The notes under the pieces were generated by a model. That model saw only the letters and a program-made list of their open reading frames with translations, made no database searches and was not told where the DNA came from. DNA of 64,000 nt from Fidelibacterota bacterium (lineage in GTDB: Bacteria > Pseudomonadota > Alphaproteobacteria > Rhodospirillales > Rhodospirillaceae): contig CANJBL010000002.1 in assembly GCA_947472795.1 (NCBI GenBank), forward strand, positions 186,001 to 250,000. Reading direction: 5' to 3'. The position numbers and the translations under genes are program-made. Below, one piece after another: positions 43,491-53,065 of this stretch. How positions within the stretch are numbered: the first letter of the stretch is position 1; every line of letters begins with the position of its first letter.

Positions 43491-46400
43491 CTAAACAGCG
43501 CGTGCGAGGCGCTTTTGCCGCGCCGTCAAAGCTTCGCGCGTGGCGGCAATGGCGTCGGCCAGCGCCGGCAGCACAGGTTCCACGCCACGGAGATTGTGCG
43601 CTTCCACTTCAATGAACTTAGCAAGTTCGCTGACGCGCATGGCGCCGAACTGCGCGCACAATCCCTTCAACGCGTGGGCCGTGCGTTTGGCCTGCGTGAG
43701 GTTGCCTTCGTGGACGGCGGCAGACAGGTCATCTCGGTATTTGATCATGTTGGCATCGAAGGTGATCAACATTGGGGCCAGCACATCCTCTCCTAGAGCC
43801 GAGGACAAAGTCAGGATGGCCTCTTCGTCGAGAATCGTGGCGTCAGAGGTTTTGCCAGCGACCGCCGCACCGCTCGCCTTTCCAGCTTCAGGTTTCGGCT
43901 CCACGGATTTTGGCACCGCAGCAGCAGCCGGTTCCTTTCCCGACATCTGACGGTCCATCTCCTCGGCCAGTTCAGTCCAATTCACTGGTTTGCCGACAAT
44001 GGCATTCACGCCGGCAGCAAAATAGCTTCCGCGATGCGAGGCGAGCACGTCCGCCGTCAAAGCGATGATAGGGACCTTTGCGCCGGGTGTTTTGAGTTTG
44101 CGAATTTGCCGCGTGGCTTCGGGACCATCCATGACAGGCATCTGCATGTCCATGAGGATGATGTCATAAGCTCTCTCGCCGGCAGCGGCGACCGCTTGGA
44201 CGCCATTCTCTACGGCCACAACTTCGTGGCCCAGGCGGGTCAGCATGGTCAAGATAAGATAGCGCGACGTTTCGTTGTCTTCGGCAAGAAGGATAAGGCG
44301 TGGCGTCACCGCCGTCGCACCCCGTGCCTGCGCGCCCGCTGCGAAGCTCGACTGCGCCCCCTTCTCGATGCGTGCATAGGCTGTGTCCGGCACGACGCTG
44401 GTGGTGAAGGCGAACGTGGAGCCCTTTCCCATCTCGCTCGTTACGTCAATATTTCCGCCCATGGCTTCAACGAGGCGCTTCGAGATTGCGAGTCCCAAAC
44501 CCGTGCCGCCGTATTTGCGCGACGTAGAAATATCGGCCTGGATGAAAGGCCGAAACAAACGGCCGACGTCCTTGTCCTCGATCCCGATTCCCGTATCGCG
44601 CACGCTGAATTTAAGACTGAGCTGACCCGCCGACTGCTCCGCTTGGGTGAAGGAAATGGCGACCTCGCCCTTCTCCGTGAACTTGATGGCATTCCCCACG
44701 AGATTGGAGAGCACCTGGCGTGTGCGTTTGGGATCGCCTTTGATAACGTCCCAGTACGATTCCGGCAGGCGCGATGTCAGCCGGATACTTTTTTCCGACG
44801 CAATCGTGCCGAATAGCTTCAGCACATCGGCAATGACCTCCGATGCGCTGAAGGAGATGCTCTCGATCTCCAGCTGTCCGGCTTCGATCTTGGAGAAATC
44901 GAGAATATCGTTCAAAAGATCAAGCAGCACCCGAGCAGAACGCAGCAGGAGCTTGGTGGTGTCCCGCTGTTCGGCGGAGAGTTTGGACATAAGCAGCAAA
45001 TCTGCCATGCCCATGATGCCCGTCATTGGCGTGCGCAATTCGTGGCTCATCATCGCCAAGAACTGGGATTTCGCGGTGTTGGCCTGCTCGGCGCGTTCGC
45101 GCTCCATTTCGAGATTCTGCGCAAGGATCGTCAATTCATCGGCCTGATTCTTCAGGCGGTCACGCGCCGCACCCAGCTCGGCTTCGCGCTCGACGCGTTC
45201 CGTGACGTCGCGTAAAGCCGATACGACCCCATAGCCCTCGAGCCCGGCGACGGAGGGCACGCGACTGCTGCTGGATTCCACCCAGATGATCGATCCATCT
45301 TTGCGGCGCATTTGCCACAGCGCTGTTCCGATAAAAGGTTCCTGGGCGAGACGACGGCGCTCTTCGCGGGAGGGAATATCATCAGGTAGCGCCCACAGAT
45401 ACATATCCCGGCCAACGATCTCCTCAGGTTCGTAGCCCGTGACACGCTTTACCGAAGGAGAAACGTAGCGCAAAACCTGATCGTGATCGTGCAGTGTGAC
45501 AAGGTCTGACGCATTGTCGGCCAGGAGTCGGAAGCGTTCTTCGCTGGCGCGCAGCTTGACCTGAACAGCTTCCTGTTCCGTCACATCCAGCACCACCTGC
45601 TGGCGCGCAGGTTCGCCCTCCCATTGGATGAGACGCTCGATGGTTTCAATCCATTTGCTGTTGCCGTCTCGATCCAGAATACGTTTGCGGAAGACCTTGC
45701 CGTCAAGTTCGCGACGCAGCGCGCGGTCCCAATCCACAAGAAGCGCGTCTTTACGGTCGGCAGGTATATGCGCGGAGAGGTTTTCGAGCTCAAGCACGTC
45801 TTCGGGCCGCCCATATCCAAAGATGCGGGCGAACTCTTGATTGCAGAACAGCGCGCGGTCGCGCCGTATAATGACAAATCCCTGCAGCGACGTTTCGATG
45901 AGATTCCGGAACTTGCGCTCGCTGTCAGCGAGAGCCTGTTGCGCTTGCATGCTGGTGGAAACATCGCGGATGAGACCGATCGTCCGGTAGATCTTGCCCG
46001 CATCCGTACGGAGGTGCACGGCGCGCACATGCACCCAGATATAATGCCCGGCGCCATGACGAACGCGCACCTGTGCGTCCAACGGCGTATCGCGCAACCG
46101 GAATTCTTCAACGCTGGCGAGGAACTCGGGCAGATCTTCGGCATGGATCAGATGCGCCAGAAGTTGTGCCTTGGGATATCCATGGTTTTCACGCAAGCCA
46201 AGAATCTCAAGAGCACCCGGCGACCAATATGCTTCGTTGGTCGCCAAGATGATGTCGAAGTGGCCCGCCTGGGACGCTTTCATGGCAAGCTCGAGGGAGT
46301 CCTGACTGCGCTGGAGTTCCTCTTGAGCTCTATGCCGCTCGGTTACGTCGATAACCGTGCCGATCGCCCGCACGGCGATTTTTCCGGAATACGTGACCAC

Positions 46401-47192
46401 CCGTCCGCTGCTGTGCACCCAGATATAGTGGCCGGCGCTGTGACGCATACGGTACTCGACGGAATACGGCGAACCCGTGTGCACGTGCGCATTAAAGGCA
46501 TTGTGCACGAGCGGCACGTCTTCCGGATGACACAGTTGATCGTGCAGCGTCATGGTGGGATTGAAATTCTGGGGATCGAGCCCGAGGATTTCGGCAAAAC
46601 GTGGGCCTGCGAAAAGGCGCCCAGATGGGACGTCCCAGTCCCATATGGCCGCCCCCATGGCTGAAATGGCGCGCTGCAACTGATCCTCTCGCTCACTGGC
46701 TGCCCGCTCGGCGACCTTGCGCGCGCTCACATCGGCGACAATGCCGAAGAGCCGACTGATCTTCTGCGCCTTCGTGCCATGCACGCGCGTTGCCACCACC
46801 ACATCCTTGATGGTGCCATCGGGCCGCCGGATGCGTATTTCCGCTTCGCCTTCATGCGCAGCCGTGACGATCTGATCCGTAAGCGCCCTGACCGCGTACT
46901 GGTCTTCCGTAACGATCAGCGGCCGCATGGTCTCGACGCTCGGCACGAAACGATGGCGATCCTGGCCGAACAGGTCATACATACCGGGCGACCATGAGAT
47001 CACCATCGAATCGAGGTCGCGGCTCCAATAGCCGATGCCAGCCACGTTTTCGGCAAGGCTCATGTCAGCCGTCAGCGCTCTGAGGTCGCTGACCAAGCGC
47101 AAGCGCTGCATGATCTGAAGAAAGAAGAAGATGCCCGCTGCGATGACCAGCAAGCCGCCGCCGATTCCGATCAGAATGATGGAATCGGTCAT
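43491..47192 (-). CDS. Multi-PAS hybrid histidine kinase with REC and Hpt domains
   Basis: 1233 residues: one N-terminal membrane helix (about 5-27), about five successive PAS/PAC domains (about 50-670), coiled coil, HisKA (FLAMMSHELRTPMTG, phosphoacceptor about His717), HATPase (LSNLVGNAIKFT, DTGIGI, GGTGLGLAIS), REC (LLAEDNETSR, Asp about 1015 in LMDMQMPVMDG) and C-terminal Hpt (TAHALKGLCAQFGA, about His1173). A complete His-Asp-His relay lies in one protein. The output partner is probably the CheY-like or REC-GGDEF protein next door. Confidence 0.93.
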   Translation of the reverse strand: MTDSIILIGIGGGLLVIAAGIFFFLQIMQRLRLVSDLRALTADMSLAENVAGIGYWSRDLDSMVISWSPGMYDLFGQDRHRFVPSVETMRPLIVTEDQYAVRALTDQIVTAAHEGEAEIRIRRPDGTIKDVVVATRVHGTKAQKISRLFGIVADVSARKVAERAASEREDQLQRAISAMGAAIWDWDVPSGRLFAGPRFAEILGLDPQNFNPTMTLHDQLCHPEDVPLVHNAFNAHVHTGSPYSVEYRMRHSAGHYIWVHSSGRVVTYSGKIAVRAIGTVIDVTERHRAQEELQRSQDSLELAMKASQAGHFDIILATNEAYWSPGALEILGLRENHGYPKAQLLAHLIHAEDLPEFLASVEEFRLRDTPLDAQVRVRHGAGHYIWVHVRAVHLRTDAGKIYRTIGLIRDVSTSMQAQQALADSERKFRNLIETSLQGFVIIRRDRALFCNQEFARIFGYGRPEDVLELENLSAHIPADRKDALLVDWDRALRRELDGKVFRKRILDRDGNSKWIETIERLIQWEGEPARQQVVLDVTEQEAVQVKLRASEERFRLLADNASDLVTLHDHDQVLRYVSPSVKRVTGYEPEEIVGRDMYLWALPDDIPSREERRRLAQEPFIGTALWQMRRKDGSIIWVESSSSRVPSVAGLEGYGVVSALRDVTERVEREAELGAARDRLKNQADELTILAQNLEMERERAEQANTAKSQFLAMMSHELRTPMTGIMGMADLLLMSKLSAEQRDTTKLLLRSARVLLDLLNDILDFSKIEAGQLEIESISFSASEVIADVLKLFGTIASEKSIRLTSRLPESYWDVIKGDPKRTRQVLSNLVGNAIKFTEKGEVAISFTQAEQSAGQLSLKFSVRDTGIGIEDKDVGRLFRPFIQADISTSRKYGGTGLGLAISKRLVEAMGGNIDVTSEMGKGSTFAFTTSVVPDTAYARIEKGAQSSFAAGAQARGATAVTPRLILLAEDNETSRYLILTMLTRLGHEVVAVENGVQAVAAAGERAYDIILMDMQMPVMDGPEATRQIRKLKTPGAKVPIIALTADVLASHRGSYFAAGVNAIVGKPVNWTELAEEMDRQMSGKEPAAAAVPKSVEPKPEAGKASGAAVAGKTSDATILDEEAILTLSSALGEDVLAPMLITFDANMIKYRDDLSAAVHEGNLTQAKRTAHALKGLCAQFGAMRVSELAKFIEVEAHNLRGVEPVLPALADAIAATREALTARQKRLARAV

Positions 47193-47311
47193 GCTCAGGT
47201 TTTCCAGAAGCTGGGTTGCGCGGTCATGGTGCCCCCGGACCTACCAAATCCGGCACACTTAGCCGCCGCCGGAAGACGTTATCCTACCTAGGCCAAAAGC
47301 CTACGAAAAGA

Positions 47312-47387
47312 CTAGTGTCGCGATTCCAAAGTTCGCCTACCTTCACAGCAGGCATATTTGCGAACTTTGGAATCGAGGCGACACTAG
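47312..47387. repeat. CTAG-ended hairpin repeat B1 (first half of composite B)
   Basis: Outer arms CTAGTGTCGC (47312-47321) and GCGACACTAG (47378-47387) and inner arms GATTCCAAAGTTCGC (47322-47336) and complement (47360-47374) give 25 base pairs with a 3-nt bulge on the right arm and a 23-nt loop. Same architecture as A1, different arm sequence. Confidence 0.9.
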
Positions 47388-47400
47388 AAAACATAGAATA

Positions 47401-47477
47401 TAGTGTGGCTTATGGATTTGAAGTTCCTAAAAGTGCTTGCTGAAAAAAATGATAGAAACTTCAAATCCGCCACACTA
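47401..47477. repeat. CTAG-ended hairpin repeat B2 (second half of composite B)
   Basis: Outer arms TAGTGTGGC (47401-47409) and GCCACACTA (47469-47477) and inner arms GGATTTGAAGTT (47414-47425) and complement (47457-47468). A 4-nt bulge is on the left arm and the loop is 31 nt. The left terminal C of CTAG is A at 47400; the right CTAG is intact. It is separated from B1 by 12-13 nt containing ACATA, as in composite A. The rest of the gap 47193-47492 holds no gene. Confidence 0.88.
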
Positions 47478-47492
47478 GCGGTCCCGCTTATT

Positions 47493-48065
47493 TCAGGGGT
47501 TTTTTAGCCAACCACGTATCGAGACCAGGTCTGCCACTGCCTTGCCTAGGGCGGCGAAGGAGAGCCCTTCCCGCTTCCACTGGGCGCGCGCGGCCGCCAC
47601 CTCTTCCACATATTGTGCCCATTCCGGACCAAACACGTGGGTTTCGAGAAATTCACGGATGTGACGGGAAAGCCCCGCCGCTTTCCCATCCGTGGAAACA
47701 GTGACCTGGAGGTGACCGCGCCGTACCCGGGCGGGCAAGTGGAAATCGCACAGCGGGATGCGGTCCTGGACGTGCACCAGGGCGCCCACCGTGTGCGCCT
47801 GAGCGTAAAGCCCTTGAGCAATTTCATCCGAAACGTCAGCGATGAAAACCAGACGCGGGCGGATGTTCTGGAAATCGTCGGTTACGGGTAGATGTTCGTT
47901 AAGACGGCCCGCAACGAGCGTACGGATATCGGCGCCCGCATCCGGCGCGAAGACGTGAACGTCTGAAGCGCCGTGTTCAGCAAGCATGGTAAAACGCGCT
48001 GATATTCCCTCACCCCCTACCACCAGGATGGGCAACCCGGACACATTGAGCATCAGCGGGAACAT
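47493..48065 (-). CDS. Siroheme synthase N-terminal domain-like protein (precorrin-2 dehydrogenase)
   Basis: 190 residues from ATG 48065; a TTG at 48119 just after the hemB stop would add 18 residues, so the start is uncertain. The Rossmann start VSGLPILVVGGEGISARF and the later VHVQDRIPLCDFHLPARVRRGHLQVTVSTDGKAAGLSRHIREFLE match the CysG N-terminal NAD-dependent dehydrogenase/ferrochelatase domain. It should turn precorrin-2 into siroheme for CysI. It is last in the operon after hemB; the methylase half is a separate cobA gene at the other end. Confidence 0.85.
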   Translation of the reverse strand: MFPLMLNVSGLPILVVGGEGISARFTMLAEHGASDVHVFAPDAGADIRTLVAGRLNEHLPVTDDFQNIRPRLVFIADVSDEIAQGLYAQAHTVGALVHVQDRIPLCDFHLPARVRRGHLQVTVSTDGKAAGLSRHIREFLETHVFGPEWAQYVEEVAAARAQWKREGLSFAALGKAVADLVSIRGWLKNP

Positions 48066-48123
48066 CAGCGGCACATCCGATGCAGCGGGTGCGCTCTGCT
48101 CCTGCTCCCCAACTGTCAAAGGA

Positions 48124-49131
48124 TCAACCCTTGCCGGCGAGAGCACGCGCCACATCAAGGGCGGCGTAGGTGAAAATACCGGCAGCACCTGCGCGCTTGA
48201 AAGCGACCAGCGATTCCTTGAAAGCCGCCGCTTTGTCGAAGGCACCATTATTGCCGGCCATGGCCAGCATGGCGTACTCGCCGCTCACCTGATAGGCGAA
48301 CACCGGCACATGCACGTGAGCCTTCACCGCGGCAATAACGTCAAGATAAGGCATGCCGGGTTTCACCATCACGATGTCCGCACCTTCGGCGATATCGAGC
48401 GCCGCTTCGCGCAGCGCTTCATCGACGTTGCCCACATCCATCTGATAGGTGTGCTTGCCCTTCGGGCCCAGATTGCCCTTGGAGCCAACAGCATCGCGGA
48501 AAGGTCCATAGAAGGCCGAGGCGTATTTGACCGCGTAAGACATGATCATTGTATTGACGAAGCCACGCTTCTCGAGCGCGTTGCGGATCGCGCCAATGCG
48601 CCCGTCCATCATGTCCGAGGGCGCGACCATATCGCAGCCCGCTTCCGCCAGCGTCAGAGCTTGCTTGACCAGAATCTCCACCGTCGCGTCGTTGGCGACA
48701 TCGTCGCCATCGAAGAGGCCGTCGTGGCCATGTGTTGTGTAAGGGTCCAGCGCCACATCGCAGATGGTGCCAATGTCGGGCACGGCCTTCTTGATGGCGG
48801 CCACGGTCCGGCACATGAGGTTATTGGGATTATGAGCCTCACGCCCCTGTTCGTCTTTGAGTGATTCTTCCGTCACGGGGAATAGAGCCAACGCAGGGAT
48901 GCCAAGATCGCAGGCTTCCTTCGCCGTCTCTACGGCCTGATCGATGGACAGACGCGTTACCCCTGGCAACGTCTGCACTGGTTGACGCACCTTCGTACCT
49001 TCGACAATGATCAGCGGCAACACCAGATCGTCGGCGGTGAGCACGGTTTCCCGCACCAGCCTGCGACGCCAACTCGCCGCGCGCGCGCGGCGCAGGCGGG
49101 TCGCCGGAAAGCTTCCTTCCGTGGATGTCAT
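48124..49131 (-). CDS. hemB: Porphobilinogen synthase HemB
   Basis: 335 residues. Schiff-base Lys in MVKPGMPYLD and second Lys in MSYAVKYASAFYGPFRDA. The metal region reads CDVALDPYTTHGHDG, with Asp and His where zinc enzymes have clustered Cys, so it is the Mg/K-type enzyme. It condenses two 5-aminolevulinate molecules. Encoded in line with hemD and the cys genes, it feeds tetrapyrrole to siroheme synthesis. Confidence 0.95.
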   Translation of the reverse strand: MTSTEGSFPATRLRRARAASWRRRLVRETVLTADDLVLPLIIVEGTKVRQPVQTLPGVTRLSIDQAVETAKEACDLGIPALALFPVTEESLKDEQGREAHNPNNLMCRTVAAIKKAVPDIGTICDVALDPYTTHGHDGLFDGDDVANDATVEILVKQALTLAEAGCDMVAPSDMMDGRIGAIRNALEKRGFVNTMIMSYAVKYASAFYGPFRDAVGSKGNLGPKGKHTYQMDVGNVDEALREAALDIAEGADIVMVKPGMPYLDVIAAVKAHVHVPVFAYQVSGEYAMLAMAGNNGAFDKAAAFKESLVAFKRAGAAGIFTYAALDVARALAGKG

Positions 49132-49143
49132 AAGCAGACTCCT

Positions 49144-49848
49144 CTATAGACCTTCGATCACTTCTGCGGTGCGCAACACCACCGCCTCCATCGTCGGTTC
49201 TTCGGCCGCTACCTGACGCTGCCAGGGAGGACTGTCGACAGTGAAGACATTGGCACTCATGCCCACGGCCGTGATCTTGCTGTTCCCGGCATCGATACCG
49301 GCGCTGCGCAGAATATCGGCCATAATACTCACAGCCCGGCGGGAAAACAGCGGCACAACGATGGGCGTACCGGCCAAGGCAGATTTGGCGATAGAGACCG
49401 GCAAATCCGTGCGCGGCGCCATGCTGTAGATCACCAGGCGTTGGATATAGGGAAATTCAGCGGGCAAATCGTAACTGATCTCGTCCGCCGACGGATAAAG
49501 AGCGCGCATTGGACCGACCTGGTCGAGCGCGCGACGCATGTGTTCGATGTTAAGACCGGTAGAAACGACCTTCAAATAACCCGTCGTCAGGGCAGCGTCA
49601 GCGGTACCTTGGCCTACGGCATAGACCTTCTTCTCCAACCATCGGAAATCGCTCGGAAAGATCGCCACGCCCGCTTGGCTGGTGAAAATGAGAGCGTCAA
49701 AATCGTCAGGCGAGGGAATCGAAAAGCCCACCGGCTCCGGCCGTGTCAAAGGGCAGTCGAAAATCGCCCAGGGCAGATCGCCGAACGCCTCGTGAAAGCG
49801 CTCGTGGTAGAGCGTTGCTCGTGTATTGATGATCAGACCTGCCTGCAT
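49144..49848 (-). CDS. hemD: Uroporphyrinogen-III synthase HemD
   Basis: 234 residues of a divergent family. Recognised by the start LIINTRATLYHERFHEAF, FDALIFTSQAGVAIF, KVYAVGQGTADAA and the C-terminal ITAVGMSANVFTV. It cyclises hydroxymethylbilane to uroporphyrinogen III. Its place between cysH and hemB, with tight spacing, points to a role in siroheme supply. hemC is not in the window. Confidence 0.85.
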   Translation of the reverse strand: MQAGLIINTRATLYHERFHEAFGDLPWAIFDCPLTRPEPVGFSIPSPDDFDALIFTSQAGVAIFPSDFRWLEKKVYAVGQGTADAALTTGYLKVVSTGLNIEHMRRALDQVGPMRALYPSADEISYDLPAEFPYIQRLVIYSMAPRTDLPVSIAKSALAGTPIVVPLFSRRAVSIMADILRSAGIDAGNSKITAVGMSANVFTVDSPPWQRQVAAEEPTMEAVVLRTAEVIEGL

Positions 49849-49869
49849 GGGACTACGTGACGCCGGCGT

Positions 49870-50589
49870 TCAGGTTTCGGCCAGCGCCGGTCGCTGCCCG
49901 GCCGGCAGATGAATCCCGCATTCAATCTTGTCGCTGCCACGCCAACGGCCCGCACGGGCATCCTCGCCGACCTCAACGCGCGAGGTGCACGGCATGCAGC
50001 CAATGCTGAGATAGCCGTCGGCTTCCAACGGATGACGGGGCAGATCGTGCTCGGTGAAATAATCTTCCAGATCGGCCTTTGTCCAGCGCAGGATCGGATT
50101 GATTTTGACGCGCCCACCTTCTGCTTCGAACAACGGCAGGGCGTTACGCGACGTTGCCTGGAAAGCCTTGCGGCCCGTGAACCACGCTTCATAGGGCGCA
50201 AGCGCGCGTTCCAACGGCTCGACCTTGCGCAAGATGCAGCAGGCGTCCGGATTTTGCGTCCACAACACGCCGCGCGGATCACGCGCAGCAACGGCGGCCG
50301 GATCGGGCGCGACGGAATTGACCGCCGTCAGACCCAGCAGCTTCGTGAGTTGGTCGCGATATCTCTTGGTCTCACCAAAGAGCTTACCGGTATCAAGGAA
50401 GACAACCGGCGTTGCTGGGTCCACCTCGGCCAGCAGATGCAATAGCACTGCGGACTCGGTGCCGAAAGACGACACCAGCGCGATCTTGCCCGGAAACTCC
50501 GCGACGGAGCCTTTCAGAATCTCCAGCGGCGAAGCGTTCTCGAAGCGCTTGTTCAGAAGCTCGACACGGCGGGCAACGGCGGTGCTCAC
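49870..50589 (-). CDS. cysH: Adenylylsulfate/phosphoadenylylsulfate reductase CysH with Fe-S Cys pairs
   Basis: 239 residues from GTG 50589, which overlaps the DUF934 stop in a GTGA. PP-loop-like SSFGTESAVLLH, FLDTGKLFGET and catalytic Cys in KIECGIH (about Cys224). CC at about 117-118 and CMPC at about 198-201 are the four ligands of the [4Fe-4S] cluster found in APS reductases and absent from plain PAPS reductases. It reduces activated sulfate to sulfite, with thioredoxin as donor. Confidence 0.93.
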   Translation of the reverse strand: MSTAVARRVELLNKRFENASPLEILKGSVAEFPGKIALVSSFGTESAVLLHLLAEVDPATPVVFLDTGKLFGETKRYRDQLTKLLGLTAVNSVAPDPAAVAARDPRGVLWTQNPDACCILRKVEPLERALAPYEAWFTGRKAFQATSRNALPLFEAEGGRVKINPILRWTKADLEDYFTEHDLPRHPLEADGYLSIGCMPCTSRVEVGEDARAGRWRGSDKIECGIHLPAGQRPALAET

Positions 50590-51083
50590 GATACACCACT
50601 TGTGCGCTGATCGATGATGGTCGCACCGCGGTCCGTGGCGCGTTGATACCAAACGCTGTAGGTCGCAACGGCCTGCTTAAGTGAGTCCACCGGAAATGCG
50701 TCACCTACCTCGAATGAATCGAAGCCGCAGCGCAGGAGGAATCGCGCCTGGTCGGGGATGAAATCGCCGATAGCGCGCAATTCGCCCTTATAGGCGTACT
50801 TTTCGCGCAACAGACGGCCCGTCGAAAAAATGCGCCCGTCGCGCATGTTGGGCATGCGCACAACAATGATACCGAGGCGCGGCAGAAACGGCTCCAAATC
50901 TTCTAAAACGACATCACCCACAACTTCCACACCGACGGCCGTGGACGCCGAGAATAGGCTGTTGTGCTCGTTCTTCAGGCGCGCGAAAGACACGATGACG
51001 GACTGACCCTTCGCGGGTTGCGCGTCGTCGGCCAGATGGACCCAACTATTGGCGATGGGCCCGTTACGATCAATGACCGCCAT
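50586..51083 (-). CDS. DUF934 protein of the sulfite reductase operon
   Basis: 165 residues from ATG 51083 (MAVIDRNGPIANSW), overlapping cysI by 14 nt. Motifs DLEPFLPRLGIIVVRMPNMRDGRIFSTGRLLREKY and ELRAIGDFIPDQARFLLRCGFDSFEV are typical of DUF934. The gene is a standard neighbour of cysI in alphaproteobacteria; a role in sulfite reduction, perhaps electron delivery, is suspected but not shown. Confidence 0.9.
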   Translation of the reverse strand: MAVIDRNGPIANSWVHLADDAQPAKGQSVIVSFARLKNEHNSLFSASTAVGVEVVGDVVLEDLEPFLPRLGIIVVRMPNMRDGRIFSTGRLLREKYAYKGELRAIGDFIPDQARFLLRCGFDSFEVGDAFPVDSLKQAVATYSVWYQRATDRGATIIDQRTSGVS

Positions 51084-52728
51084 AGAGGCTCTCCTTGAAC
51101 GGCACCGGCCCCACGCGGCGGTAAGCTTCAATGAATGTCTCGCTCGGCTTTTCACGCAAGCCGAGGTAGGTATCGATCACCTTCTCGATGGCGCCCACGA
51201 CGTCATCCGACGAGAACCCAGGGCCCAGAAGCTGGCCGATGCTGGCGGTCTCATCGCCGGCTCCGCCCAGAGTAAGCTGGTAAAATTCCTGCCCCGCTTT
51301 GTCGACGCCAAGAATGCCGATATGGCCCGCATGGTGGTGCCCGCAAGCGTTGATGCAGCCCGAGATCTTGATCTGCAGCGGGCCGATATGGTGCTGCTTA
51401 TCGAGATCGGCGAACCGTTCGCTGATGCGCTGCGAAACGGGGATCGAACGCGCATTGGCCAACGAGCAATAGTCGAGCCCCGGGCACGCGATGATATCGG
51501 TCACAAGGCCGATGTTGGCTTCGGCAAATCCGATTTCGCGCAGGCGTTGCCACACGGCGTGGAGATCGGCCTGTCTGACGTTGGGCAGCACGAGGTTTTG
51601 CACGTGCGTCACACGCAGTTCGGAAAGGCTATATTTTTCTGCCAGATCGGCAATGGCGCGCATCTGGTCGGTGGATGCATCGCCCGGAATGCCGCCGATG
51701 GGCTTCAGTGAAATGGTCACGGCGCCGTAGCCCGGCACTTTATGCGGATGCACGTTGGTTTCGACCCAACGCGCAAACGAACGGTTCTTGGCCTGCGCTT
51801 CGACAAAAGAATGCACAGGCTCGGCAATGGTTTCGTACTGCGGCGGCTTGAAGAAGCTGCGGATGCGCGCTTCCTCTTCCGGCGGGATATCGATGCCGGT
51901 GCCGCGGATGCGCTGCCACTCTTCTTCGACCTGACGCTTGTATTCGCCCGGACCCAAGTCACGCACCAGGATCTTGATGCGCGCTTTGAAAATGTTATCG
52001 CGGCGGCCATAGCGGTTATAGACGCGCAAGCACGCTTCCAGATAGGACAACAGCTCTGCCTTCGGCACGAACGCATTGATGAGCGGAGCCACCACCGGTG
52101 TGCGGCCCATGCCGCCGCCGACATATACGGCGTACCCGATCTCGCCCGCTTCGTTCTTTACGATATGTATCCCGATATCGTGATACTGGATCGCCGCACG
52201 ATCTTTCGGCGCGCCCGTGACGGCAAATTTGAACTTGCGCGGCAGGAATGAGAATTCCGGGTGGAACGTCGACCACTGGCGAATGATTTCCGACACAATA
52301 CGAGGATCTTCCACTTCGTCGCCTGCGACGCCGGCGAACTGGTCGGCCGTGACGTTGCGGATGCAATTGCCGGATGTCTGGTTGGCATGCATCTCGACGG
52401 TGGCAAGCTCGGCCAGAAGCTCGGGCACTTGATCCAGCTTGATCCAGTTGTACTGGATGTTCTGACGCGTGGTGAAATGGCCGTAACCGCGGTCGTACTT
52501 CTCGGCGATATCGGCCAGCTTGCGCAGCTGCTTTGCCGACAACGTCCCGTACGGAATAGCTACACGCAGCATATAGGCGTGAAGCTGCAGATAGAGACCG
52601 TTCATCAGGCGCAAGGGGCGGAACTGATCTTCCGACAGTTCCCCGGCTAGGCGACGCTTCACCTGCTGGGTAAATTCGGTGACCCGCTCACGGGCGATGG
52701 TCTGGTCATATTTGTCGTAGATATACAC
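51070..52728 (-). CDS. cysI: Sulfite reductase hemoprotein (CysI/SirA-like)
   Basis: 552 residues. Two ferredoxin-like half-domains and two siroheme-binding repeats. The [4Fe-4S]-siroheme ligands are Cys415 and Cys421 in CPGLDYC and Cys458 and Cys462 in GCINACGHHH. TTRQNIQYNWIKL and the HANQTSGNCIRN region also fit. It reduces sulfite to sulfide with six electrons. No cysJ flavoprotein is adjacent, so ferredoxin is the probable donor. Siroheme comes from the genes around it. Confidence 0.94.
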   Translation of the reverse strand: MYIYDKYDQTIARERVTEFTQQVKRRLAGELSEDQFRPLRLMNGLYLQLHAYMLRVAIPYGTLSAKQLRKLADIAEKYDRGYGHFTTRQNIQYNWIKLDQVPELLAELATVEMHANQTSGNCIRNVTADQFAGVAGDEVEDPRIVSEIIRQWSTFHPEFSFLPRKFKFAVTGAPKDRAAIQYHDIGIHIVKNEAGEIGYAVYVGGGMGRTPVVAPLINAFVPKAELLSYLEACLRVYNRYGRRDNIFKARIKILVRDLGPGEYKRQVEEEWQRIRGTGIDIPPEEEARIRSFFKPPQYETIAEPVHSFVEAQAKNRSFARWVETNVHPHKVPGYGAVTISLKPIGGIPGDASTDQMRAIADLAEKYSLSELRVTHVQNLVLPNVRQADLHAVWQRLREIGFAEANIGLVTDIIACPGLDYCSLANARSIPVSQRISERFADLDKQHHIGPLQIKISGCINACGHHHAGHIGILGVDKAGQEFYQLTLGGAGDETASIGQLLGPGFSSDDVVGAIEKVIDTYLGLREKPSETFIEAYRRVGPVPFKESLYGGH

Positions 52729-52736
52729 TGGGTGGC

Positions 52737-53054
52737 CTACCTACCCGCTGGAGTTACGGGCTTGTTGAGATCCATGCGCACCGTCGGACCGGTGGCGCGG
52801 ATGATCTCACGAATATGGGACGGCTTGGCACCGTCGCCAGGGAGTACATCGATGATATTTATATCGACGATCTGATTGGCGGCATACGCAGCTTTGCCGG
52901 CCTTATCCAATTCCTCGACGCCTTCAGGTGTTGTGACAACCTTGGCTTCGCTGACATAAGCCGACCACGCGCCGGCGGCGGTGTAATAGACCGTGTCGCC
53001 AGTACGCAGGCGATTGCCGGTGAGAATCTTATTGATGGGTTTGGCTTGCGCCAT
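52737..53054 (-). CDS. DUF2849 protein of the sulfite reductase operon
   Basis: 105 residues. Typical DUF2849 sequence: NKILTGNRLRTGDTVYYTAAGAW and VVDINIIDVLPGDGAKPSHIREIIRATGPTVRMDL-type C-terminal half. Found next to cysI in alphaproteobacteria. Function unknown. It sits between cobA and cysI in one transcript. Confidence 0.88.
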   Translation of the reverse strand: MAQAKPINKILTGNRLRTGDTVYYTAAGAWSAYVSEAKVVTTPEGVEELDKAGKAAYAANQIVDINIIDVLPGDGAKPSHIREIIRATGPTVRMDLNKPVTPAGR

Positions 53055-53065
53055 GGCGTTGATCC

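Noticed and set aside
45624-46664. 346-residue plus-strand ORF
   Set aside because: Antisense shadow of the PAS domains of the hybrid kinase.
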